This document shows, piece after piece, positions 54,910-64,000 of a stretch of DNA of 64,000 nucleotides. Source of the stretch: Gigaspora rosea (taxonomy: Eukaryota > Glomeromycota > Glomeromycetes > Diversisporales > Gigasporaceae); the NCBI GenBank assembly GCA_003550325.1, contig QKWP01000421.1, positions 75,625 to 139,624 on the forward strand, written 5' to 3'. Positions within the stretch are counted from its first letter, which is position 1; each line of letters begins with the position of its first letter. The translations under genes and the position numbers were made by a program. The notes beneath the pieces were generated by a model. The model was given only the letters and a program-made list of their open reading frames with translations, searched no databases and had not been told where the DNA came from.

Positions 54910-57645
54910 ATGGAAGGTGACGATTGTAGTGATACACTCAAATCATTATGTTTTCACCATCCTTGTGAATATGGTATAGAATGTTCTGGTTACCATTCAG
55001 AAACGAATTCTGAAGTTTCGTATGAAAATACGGAGATTCTTAATAAAGCTTCAGTAGATACTAGAATAGTTGATGAAGCTCAAACAGAAGAACCTCAATA
55101 TTATGACGATAACGATTATGCCGATGATAACCATGATGACAACGATAACGAAGATAACGATGATAATAATACTGATGACGAAAACGATGAAAAATTAGTA
55201 TTAAATACAGAGACAAAATTTGATACATGAGATTTAGCTGATAAATTTCTTGATGACTATACGAAACAAGAAGGCTTCACTATACGTAAGAATAGGCGTA
55301 CATTAGATCCAAAAGATAGTACCATTATTAGACGTCGAACATATGAATGCTCTTATGCCGGAACACACGAACCTCAGAAGGAAATTTTAGAAGAAAACAG
55401 AAAGGATCGAGATTCACATATGATTGGGTGCTCCTGGCATATTATCCTTGCTTTTCCTAAATCGGCTAATAAAATCCAGGTTAACAACATAATCAGTGAA
55501 CATAATCATGCAATGAATCCTCTTATTGCTGAAATAGCCCCAAGATTCAGAAAGTTAACTGACGAAATATTGGATAAAATTAAATTCTGGACAATTCATG
55601 GGAAGATGGGTATAGCGACCCAACACAATCTATTAGTTGCGTCATTTCCAGATAAAATAATAAATAAAAAGGATTTGAGCAATGCTATACAACGATTTAA
55701 AAAACAAGCAAAACCAGATAAAAATGATGCATGTAATATGCTTACCACGTTATATTTAAAAAAAGATAATGATCCAAGATGGATAATAAAGCCTCGGTTC
55801 GAATCAGATGAAAGAAGGCTAAATTCGTTGTTTTGGATGTCTCCCAATCAAGTTAATGCTTATGAAAGATATCGGGATGTTGTAATCGTTGATACGATAT
55901 CTAAAACTAACCAGTTCGATATGATATTAATGTTAGTTATTGTTGTTGACAATAACTTTCGAAATTTAATAGTAGCTGCTGCACTTTTAGAAGATGAAAC
56001 AGAATCTACATTTACCTGGGTTCTTCAAGAATTAAAAAACTCTTGCGATGCTGCTCCAATAGTTTTATATTCTGATGCCGATCCAGCATTAATCGCGTTT
56101 GTACGAAATAATTATCCAGAGACGCGACATTTTCACTGCATTTTTCACATCAACCTAAATTTAAGAAAGAAGCTTAAAGGAAAGTTAAGAGATCAGTTTG
56201 AATCATTTCGTTCTAAATTTCTAGTGATGCGTAATTCACTTTGCTATAATAAATTTGAAACCCAATAGAATGTACTTATCAATGAATACCCGGATTGTAA
56301 AAGCTATCTTACAAGAACTTTATATCCTTGTAAGAGTAGTTGGGCCAGTTACGCGATTAATAGAAATTTCATGGCTGGAATTCAAAGCACACAGCGAGTA
56401 GAAGTATGTAATAAAATAATTAAAGACAGGCTGACCAGATCTTCGCGTTTAGCCGAGGTTGTTGAAGAAATTCAAAAAGCCTTTAATAACCAGTCAAAAA
56501 AGGCAATTTTAAGCGAATATAAAAACGAAATTCCAACACGAGGATTGCCAAGTATAATTGATGAATACTTTCCCGGATTAGATAAATTTTTGCAAGAGTA
56601 TTTAAGACTACAAATTCTGCAAAAGCAGCGTGATCAAATAGCACAATCGCTATGCTACGATGTATCTATATATGATGATTGGCGATCCCTTCTAGAGGTA
56701 AGGTTTATTAAGTTAGTTAAAAAAATGAAAGTATGAGAAAAATAAAAACTAACGTATTATTAATGAACTTCCCTCTGGTATAGATGACTGACAATTTTTA
56801 TCAACAAAATATGGCCAGGGAAGATGATTATGAGCAACCACATTCACTATTTTCGTCATTGCTAGAAATAATACCTTACAATTCTGTTAAAGAAGTATGG
56901 AAAGTGATTAGGCATAGCATACCAACTTCAGAACCGCAGTATATAATTCTCCTTAATGATGGTTCACATTTATGCACTTGCCTTTTGCTAATTAATAAAG
57001 GCATAGTATGCTGCCACTTTTTTCGTGTTATGTCCTACTCGAAATATGTATATTTTCATATGTTATTAATTCCTCGATGCTAGTACAATAATAGCAAATA
57101 TAATACCCGTCAAGAGAATTTAAATATACCGACTTACCAATTCACGAAAAAGAATCAGAGCCACCTTCACCTTCACTTCAGCCTTTAACGTTCCAACATT
57201 TGGTAGATTTTAAACAAGCACATAATGTTGAACAACTACAAGGACCTAAACAAAAGTATGGCTTCGGAATGGGCTATGCCAAAAAAGCTCTTGATCTTGC
57301 AATTCGGGCTGACAGAGTTGAAGAATTCGTTAGACAGTTGAAAACTTTCATTGCAGTAACAACACATAATTTGCTTAGTACACAAGACAGTACTAGTATT
57401 ATAACTATTGAAGATACTTTGCACATACCACAAAAAGGGAGACAACCAAAAAGATATAAATCTAGTGGCAAACCTTAAAAAAAAGCTAGACGTATCGTTC
57501 AAAGTACCGAAATGAGCCATGATGAAATCCAAGAGGCAACGGAAGCTTTTGACAATAATGCTAGTGAAGAAAAAAAGGTTAGAAGGTGTCAAAAATGCAA
57601 ACAAGTTGGTCATTATGCACCAACATGCCCAAATATCAACGAATA
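54910..57645 (+). pseudogene. Mutator-like transposase (FAR1-type, DDE, SWIM, zinc knuckle), broken
   Basis: The N-terminus MEGDDCSDTLKSLCFHHPCE contains a Cys/His motif and is followed by a long Asp/Asn-rich acidic run. A FAR1-type DNA-binding region follows at 55235-55520 (DDYTKQEGFTIRKNRRT, YECSYAGTH, IISEHNHAMNP). The DDE core has D in VVIVDTISKTN (about 55890), D in VLYSDADPAL (about 56075) and E in STQRVEVCNK (about 56400). A GT-AG intron (56698-56783) precedes the SWIM finger HLCTCLLLINKGIVCCHFF (56968-57024). The C-terminal CQKCKQVGHYAPTC knuckle lies at 57589-57632. In-frame stops occur at 55228, 56266, 57081 and 57476. It is about as diverged from the minus-strand copy at 33171-36332 as separate subfamilies would be. 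Confidence 0.9.
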
Positions 57646-57900
57646 AAAAAAATCAGGTACGTATCTAGAGTTAAGTGTCCTAACGTTATTGCAAAAAAAA
57701 AAGTTAGGGGTAAAAAGTGTTACCGGTACACAAAATACTAGATCCATGTGTATGTGTCCGGGATAAAAAGTAAACAAGTTGGGCGGGCATGTATCCAGAG
57801 TAAATATGTAAATCCATTGCTGTATTGTGACATAATAAATAAATAAATATGTACTAGGTGATATCACCCTAGGTTAAAACTAGTTATAAACATAAAGTTC

Positions 57901-59690
57901 AATGCAAAAATAAAAAAATTTTTAATAGTAAAATATAAAAGTTTTTATATTAGTTATGTCAATTTCACTAAATTACTTCTTTCTATCTTATCTTATTTTG
58001 AAATAATTAAGTTTTAATTATTTGTTTTGATTTTCAGACTGATCCAGAATTAATCAAATTTCATGATTTTGATTGGTTGATAGCATGTAACTATAGAGTA
58101 ATCTCATGATGTGCTAGCTTTATGTAGCCTTATGTAATTTTTTTTTTGCATTATCTTGATTTTTTTATTATATATATCAACTTTTATTTATAATTGAAAA
58201 GTGTCAATCATGTCAAAATTTGTATATATCTAATAAAAACTCATTTTGTAAAAATGTGCTATTTCAATCAATGACATTCCAAAAAAGAAAAATAAATTTT
58301 AATTAAAAAAAAAAAATTATGAATCATACAATGAATCTGCAATTTGATTGATGAATACTATCATCAGCTTGCCAAATAGCTGTGTGTGAACTATGAAATT
58401 ATTTTATTGCCAAATTTGAATTTTTAAAAATGGTTTTGAAGAATAAAAAAAAGATTTAGTCAAAAACTAATTATATTATGCTAATCTTGTTATATTTTAG
58501 ATTTCAGATATTTTTATATTATAAGTTGTAGGAGTAAAAGACTACAAGATTATTAAATGCACCTAAAAGTATAAACTATAAACTATTAAATATAATAAAT
58601 AAACTGTAATTTATTGTAAAACTATAGTTTTAAAATAAACTATAGTTTATTTTTATATAAGTAATTTACAGATTGTATTTCTAAATGCACTAAAAAATAT
58701 ATATCAAAAATGTGTAAGAATTGTGGATTCATAAAAAATAATTTTGGTAGATCAAAAATATTCAGATATAAGATATGAATCTAATCGATAAAGATATAAA
58801 TAGTGCTTGAAATATCTTTTTAAATATTTAACAGAGAGTCAGAGTTTGGTCTAACTTTGGGACTTAAACCTATATAAAAACTGATCTGAATAGTAAAAAA
58901 CCAATTTTATTTATTCTTATTAGATTTAATTTAAAAGGATTCATATCGGCCAATTGTTGAAATTGGGCCTTACAAGTGATCCCCAAAATATTTACTGATC
59001 TGCAAAAAGTCATATGTTGATTGGGCGTAAATTTAAAACTATGCCCAAATCACATGTCAAATTTGTTGACTCATTTAAGAAGTATAATAAAACATATGTT
59101 GAACCAATGGGCCCACCTTAAAACCAATGTTTTTTTTAGAAAGAATAGCAATTAGCAAAAAGTAACTGAAATCGGCAAGTTTTAGTTTTTAAATTAATAT
59201 TTTTTTTACATGGTGTTATTTTAAATAAAATTCAAGTTTACCATTTTAATTTAGATTCGTATGTACTTTTGAAGTTAAGTTTGGCACAATTTCATATGTT
59301 ATTTTGCAGGTGTCTAATATTAAACATATTCTATGAATTTATGATTGAGTACTGGACAATAGTATTAACTTACTATTTTTGTTTTTTTTTTTTGTAGATT
59401 CTTTGAATAGTGATCCCGATCAATAATTAAAAAGTGGCTATGTGTTTTCAAGCAGCATGTGTGATATGATTAGCTATTGATTAAGATAGTGTTTAACCAT
59501 TATAGTGATATTTTATTAGACTATTATTGATGTTCAATAGTTTAGAAAGATGATAGTATACCATTTAGCGGTTATTGTTTTACAATTGAAATAAATAAAA
59601 ATGATAGATAGATCAATGAAAGAATAATCACAATCTACAATTCCAAATTCTGTTTTTTTTTTCATTTACTACAAACTAGAGGTAGTAGAT
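57901..59690. other. AT-rich intergenic DNA, nothing recognised
   Basis: Low-complexity sequence with short duplicated motifs (AAACTATAGTTTTAAAATAA around 58575-58660). I found no gene, TIR element or retroposon. Confidence 0.5.
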
Positions 59691-59699
59691 AAATTCAGA

Positions 59700-60124
59700 T
59701 TTATATTTATATCGGATTAATCCGGTTTTTAAACAAATCCGGATTCAATTTTTTAAACCAACTATATCCGGATATAATACAATTTGGATATAATAATACA
59801 ATCCGGATATAATATACATATAATCCAAATACAAGATATAATCCGGATATAATATATAATCTGGATATGTGTACTATCAAAAGAAAACATGCCATTGGGT
59901 TTCACTTATATTTTGTATCAGGCACAATCCCTAATAAATTAGATAGATTGTGTTTGGTACAAAATATAACTGAAATTCCGATGAACGAAGTTACATCATT
60001 GCTATTTAACCATATATAGATTTATATCCGGGTACAATTATATCCGGATTTAGATTTGTATCCGGATTTAGATTTGTATCCGAATTTAGATTTGTATCCA
60101 GATTTAGATTTGTATCCAGATTTA
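59700..60124. repeat. ATCCGGATATA / TTAGATTTGTATCCGG array, left part
   Basis: Many copies of ATCCGGAT (59715-59870, 60025-60120), the last part being a tandem TTTAGATTTGTATCCGGA of about 18 bp. The array resumes at 62012-62110, so the element at 60125-62011 is inserted in it. It may be the subterminal array of a hAT, by analogy with the other motif arrays in the window, but no termini were identified. Confidence 0.6.
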
Positions 60125-60454
60125 GGGAGGCGCCAGAAATCAGCTAATTTTTTAGGGGGAGTGGGTCTCTGGCCTAGTCAGGTTACTATATATCCTTTAT
60201 TCTGATTGGCTAATACAACATATTATTTATATAATATATATTATATATAAAAATTTTATTAATTAATAACTTTTGATCCACTGGTCCAATTTGGATGATT
60301 TAACTACCAAAATGATCCTCTTAAAGAGAGAATTCCAACAAGCCCAAAATTACAAGACTCCAATCACAGGATCATAAGGTCGATATTAATTTGTGCATTA
60401 TTACTATATATATAGTATTTATTTAATTGATAATCCGCCTGTCAACTGGAGAAT

Positions 60455-60805
60455 GGCGAAATGTGGCGTGCTTCCATCTAAAAGGTTTTTTCTTACTAAG
60501 TTAACGATACATGTCCACTAATTGAAAGTTGTAGAACTCGTCGAGACGCATCTAACGGTGGTTAGACCATCCAAATCGGCCTGGTGGATGGCGAGTTATC
60601 GTCGAAAAACGATTGACCGACTATATAAAAATCCGTGCCGGAAATTACATATGAAAATCACTATAGGCGAAATGTGGCGTGCTTCCATCTAAAACTTTTT
60701 TCTTGCTAAGTTAACGGTACATGGCCACTAATTGAAAGTTGTAGAGCTCGTCGAGACGCATCTAACGGTGGTTAGATCATCCAAATCGACCCAGTGGATG
60801 GCGAG
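60455..60805. repeat. 211-bp satellite running into the gap
   Basis: GGCGAAATGTGGCGTGCTTC starts at 60455 and again at 60666. Shared blocks include ACTAATTGAAAGTTGTAGA, CGTCGAGACGCATCTAACGG and GTGGATGGCGAG. The array is comparatively GC-rich and is cut off by N at 60806. Confidence 0.85.
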
Positions 60806-61456
60806 NNNNNNNNNNNNNNNNNNNNNNNNNNNNNNNNNNNNNNNNNNNNNNNNNNNNNNNNNNNNNNNNNNNNNNNNNNNNNNNNNNNNNNNNNNNNNNN
60901 NNNNNNNNNNNNNNNNNNNNNNNNNNNNNNNNNNNNNNNNNNNNNNNNNNNNNNNNNNNNNNNNNNNNNNNNNNNNNNNNNNNNNNNNNNNNNNNNNNNN
61001 NNNNNNNNNNNNNNNNNNNNNNNNNNNNNNNNNNNNNNNNNNNNNNNNNNNNNNNNNNNNNNNNNNNNNNNNNNNNNNNNNNNNNNNNNNNNNNNNNNNN
61101 NNNNNNNNNNNNNNNNNNNNNNNNNNNNNNNNNNNNNNNNNNNNNNNNNNNNNNNNNNNNNNNNNNNNNNNNNNNNNNNNNNNNNNNNNNNNNNNNNNNN
61201 NNNNNNNNNNNNNNNNNNNNNNNNNNNNNNNNNNNNNNNNNNNNNNNNNNNNNNNNNNNNNNNNNNNNNNNNNNNNNNNNNNNNNNNNNNNNNNNNNNNN
61301 NNNNNNNNNNNNNNNNNNNNNNNNNNNNNNNNNNNNNNNNNNNNNNNNNNNNNNNNNNNNNNNNNNNNNNNNNNNNNNNNNNNNNNNNNNNNNNNNNNNN
61401 NNNNNNNNNNNNNNNNNNNNNNNNNNNNNNNNNNNNNNNNNNNNNNNNNNNNNNNN
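60806..61456. other. Assembly gap (651 N)
   Basis: Unknown sequence. It is flanked on the left by the 211-bp satellite and on the right by a foldback arm, so the missing part is probably more satellite. Confidence 0.95.
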
Positions 61457-61561
61457 GGGCTTGTTAGAATCCTCTCTTTGAGAGGATCATTTTGGTAGTT
61501 AAATCATCCAAATCGGACCAGTGGATCAAAAATTATTTATTATATTCTATATATTATTTAA

Positions 61562-61880
61562 TAGTAAATAACTTTTGATCTACTGGTCCAATTTAGATGA
61601 TTTAACTACCAAAATGGTCCTCTCAAAGAGAGGATTCTAACAAGCCAAAAGCCACAAAAATCTAATTACAGGATCATAAGATCGATATAGATTTGCATAT
61701 TATTACTATATAATATTTATTAAATAATTACTATATAGTAATAATACACAAATCTATATCGATCTTATGATCCTGTGATTAGATTTTTGTGGCTTTGGGC
61801 TTGTTAGAATCCTCTCTTTGAGAGGATCATTTTGGTAGTTAAATTATCCAAATTGGACCAGTAGATCAAAAGTTATTAAC
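61562..61880. repeat. Long foldback repeat, type B module, well conserved
   Basis: Arms of about 155 bp around 61722 are nearly perfect complements. Blocks are TTTTGATCTACTGGTCC, TTTAACTACCAAAATGG, TCCTCTCAAAGAGAGGATTC, TAACAAGCC, AATCTAATTACAGGATCATA and AGATCGATATAGATTTGCAT. This is the youngest-looking member of the foldback family in the window. Confidence 0.88.
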
Positions 61881-62011
61881 TATTAAAGTTTATAAATATT
61901 TTTAATAATAATTTAATATACACGAAATTTGATTGGCTATTAAACTAGTCAGGTGGGGGGAGGGGGGTAGGGGATATAGTAAATAGAAATTAGGTGATTT
62001 CTGGCGCTCCC

Positions 62012-62110
62012 TTTAGATTTGTATCCGGATTTAGATTTATATCCGGATTAATCCAAATATATTTATATCTGGATTTAAATAAAATTAATCTGGATTCGTT
62101 TTTTTAATTC
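62012..62110. repeat. ATCCGGAT array, right part
   Basis: TTTAGATTTGTATCCGGATT continues the pattern interrupted at 60124. Confidence 0.65.
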
Positions 62111-63430
62111 TAGTTATATATGGATTGAAAAAATCATCTTGGTTCTAACTCTAACTACAAACCAACAAAATACAAAAATGTATTTTTTTTATTTGCATCA
62201 AAGATTTTAAAATAAGTAACAAAATAATAATTCGTTGATATAAATAATGATATAACGATAATTTTCATCACATGTTTATTTATTAAAATAATTAATTTGT
62301 TAAATCATTTTTTTACTAATTAAAAACTCTGAAAAAAATTGGTGGTTGTAGCTTCAGATCTACTTAAATAATAATCACGATCAATTTGTTTTGCTAACCA
62401 GATTGATTGAAGAATATGCTTGAGAATGCCCTTTATTAAAAAGAATCTATCCGATTACATTCTCATATTCTGTGGCTTTAAGTTGAAATTCCTTGATGCA
62501 ATTGTCAGTGACTTTATTGCTACTTGTCCATCCTTGTCTATTTTCTGGGGGTTATACATAGAGTCTGGAACTATCAGTTCTTTAACTGCATGTAATTTAC
62601 AAACTTATTAAACGTGTAAATATAAATTAAATATCATAAATGCTATATATTGATAATTTATTAAATATTTTAAGCTACTTCTATTAACCTTTCTAATTAA
62701 AGTTCCAAGCTCTACTTATGTAATGATGTATGTTTCATTGTCGAATTTTTTAAAAATATTATCAATAAAAATTTTTTCTATTATATCCTTATATTCTGAG
62801 ACTTTAATATGTGTATTATTGGATTATCTATTAAATGTAGTATTATATTGTACTAATTAAGAGCTACCAAAGAAACTGGTTTACAATGTCCTAAATAAAA
62901 TTTTAAATTTAATTGCACGCACTAATATAAAGTCAAATTTAGGTGCGTCAAAAATTTTTGGGTAATCTCTGTTATGATTGGATAATCTGGATGTCAATTA
63001 CTGACACACTAATATAAAGTGAAATTTAGGTGCATCAAAAATTTTAGTGTGATCTGCAAATCGGCCATTATGTTAAAAAACTTGTTACCATTAGTATTAC
63101 TAGTATTACTATTAAAATAGAATATTCATTATAATTTAATTTGATAAGTTTAGAATAATGCATTACATTTTAATAATTTAAAATTAATAAAGTAATAAAT
63201 ACTTAATTATAGTTTTCTTAAAATGTTTAGAACAAAAATTTTTTTTGTAAAAGTTAAGCAATAGTTAAAAAAACTTCTTTTGTATTTGACAAGTTTAGAA
63301 AAAATTTTCTATTTAATTGCAAGCTTTTTATCAACCAACCTTATCAAAATTCAAGTTATTCAAAAAAAATATATCTGATATATATATATATATATAATAA
63401 ATTAATGGATAATTATTTTTGGTGCAGGGG
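62111..63430. other. AT-rich stretch with a 40-bp direct duplication
   Basis: CACTAATATAAAGTCAAATT plus TAGGTGCGTCAAAAATTTTT occurs near 62918 and again near 63004. AATCACGATCAATTTGTTTTGC at about 62373 resembles 52025-52050. An open frame at 62420-62611 has no recognised homologue and is not called. Confidence 0.4.
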
Positions 63431-63560
63431 AAAGATACAGGATGTAGATGAGATTTTCCGGGTCACGTGAAAATCCGGCCTCCGGTCACCCCCGATTAAG
63501 AATGGGGCAAATCTCCTCCTCAGTTACACAGATCAAATATATACAACCCCTTTTTTTTTT
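63431..63560. promoter_or_regulatory. GC-richer promoter-like segment
   Basis: GGGTCACGTGAAAATCCGGC contains the E-box CACGTG. CTCCGGTCACCCCCG follows, and a TATATACAACCCC lies about 45 bp further. It precedes a T-rich open stretch. A real promoter is possible but unproven. Confidence 0.25.
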
Positions 63561-63589
63561 GTTTACATCTTTGTAATTTTTTTTGCCGT

Positions 63590-63800
63590 CCTTTACCTCA
63601 AGACCTTTATCTCAAGACTTGTGCCTCTTTTCGTCGCTGGAGTCGTCGTTTACTAGAGCCTCTTTTTCATTGCTGGCTTCGTTGTCGCCTCTTTTCGTCA
63701 TTCGTGCTGTCTCTTTTTGTTTCTTGTACCACCTTTTTTCGTTGCTTGTACCACCTCTTTTCGTTGCTTGTGCTACCTCTTTTCGTATACTTCTTTGGCC
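63590..63800 (+). repeat. 22-bp minisatellite (CTTGTACCACCTCTTTTCGT)
   Basis: Three clear and several diverged copies of a 22-bp unit with CCTCTTTTCGTTG. A plus-strand frame stays open through it (63583-63804), encoding a hydrophobic S/F/L/V/A-rich peptide. It resembles in style the exon-like hydrophobic cassettes at 2.1 and 28 kb. Coding status unknown. Confidence 0.45.
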
Positions 63801-64000
63801 CTAGTGTTAATTCAGAAATCATAACCTACAAAAAAAAAAGAAAGGTTAGTTCAAGTTGAGGAAAAAAAAAGAAAGAATAAAAGAAAATACTTGTCTTTAA
63901 CTCGGCTTCCATTTTATTGTTTAATTCATTCTGATTTATTTCTGTATTTGTAGATCGCAGGATTAGTGTAAGAGTAGTATAAGAGGTACTTGCGCAGTTT

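Larger units (their letters stand above)
51560..57891 (+). mobile_element. MULE transposon, 6.3 kb, 9-bp TSD
   Basis: A perfect 9-bp duplication ATAAAGTTC (51551-51559, 57892-57900) flanks it. The ~38-bp inverted ends share TGATATCACCTAG and neighbouring bases. The plus strand carries a Mutator-like transposase (54910-57645), now broken. Upstream of it sits a tRNA-headed retroposon (52281-54588) inserted in the element. Near the left end is a CCCTAACCCTAA-like tract (51850-51900) and a ~38-bp direct repeat with ACATTTATTATAAAAATTGG. Confidence 0.88.
60125..62011. mobile_element. TIR element with palindromes and satellite, containing the assembly gap
   Basis: Ends GGGAGGCGCCAGAAATC and GATTTCTGGCGCTCCC are inverted. 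TTTA (or TTA) flanks both sides (60121-60124, 62012-62015), compatible with a PIF/Harbinger-like 3-bp duplication. Inside are a foldback split by a 211-bp satellite and the gap (60268-61540) and an intact foldback (61562-61880). No coding remnant visible. Confidence 0.65.

Noticed and set aside
60732-61498. Long open frames spanning the N run
   Set aside because: They consist almost entirely of unknown bases. The few real residues come from satellite and foldback sequence.
63583-63804. Possible protein-coding gene in the right edge
   Set aside because: The frame is kept open by a 22-bp minisatellite and has no recognisable domain. Kept only as a repeat.

Overview
This window is strongly AT-rich eukaryotic DNA and consists almost entirely of transposable elements nested in one another, with two intact-looking spliced genes in the middle. 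The short GT-AG introns, MULE and hAT DNA transposons, tRNA-headed retroposons and a PARP-type gene fit an early-diverging fungus, most likely an arbuscular mycorrhizal fungus (Glomeromycotina, Rhizophagus- or Gigaspora-like). The species is an inference. The telomere-like TTAGGG/CCCTAA tracts inside elements are compatible with it. A 651-base run of N and a single N beside an exact duplication show a draft assembly.

Layout. 1-0.9 kb: edge of a tRNA-headed retroposon. 1.5-8.6 kb: a small TA-flanked MITE, then a MULE-like element (1925-4733, 9-bp target duplication) carrying two hAT elements, then a degenerate hAT with a recognisable BED/transposase gene (4828-8634). 8.6-12.3 kb: MITEs, a short SINE with a 15-bp target duplication, and a long foldback. 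12.4-16.9 kb: a long inverted-repeat element filled by a ~200-bp tandem satellite. 17-27 kb: pogo-like MITEs, hAT elements, palindromes and relics. 27.4-29.7 kb: a long-inverted-repeat element holding a tandem array of exon-like cassettes. 29.75-42.29 kb: a deep nest, in which a TA-flanked element contains an old LTR retrotransposon, which contains a MULE with transposase (itself holding a 237-bp element) and a hAT (itself holding a 78-bp hAT MITE). 48-60 kb: more retroposon copies, hAT MITEs and a 6.3-kb MULE with transposase that hosts a retroposon. 60-62 kb: a TIR element carrying palindromes, a 211-bp satellite and the assembly gap. 62-64 kb: sparse AT-rich DNA and a 22-bp minisatellite.

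Genes. The only convincing host genes are a divergent pair at 43.8-47.5 kb. An 8-exon gene on the minus strand encodes a 267-residue protein with a PARP-type ADP-ribosyltransferase domain. A 4-exon gene on the plus strand encodes a 584-residue protein ending in a NADAR (YbiA-like) domain. They share a 421-bp intergenic region. PARP proteins attach ADP-ribose, and NADAR domains are known to bind or remove ADP-ribose, so the pair looks like an ADP-ribosylation writer/eraser module. This is the most interesting unit in the window. Both reconstructed reading frames close exactly (804 and 1755 nt).
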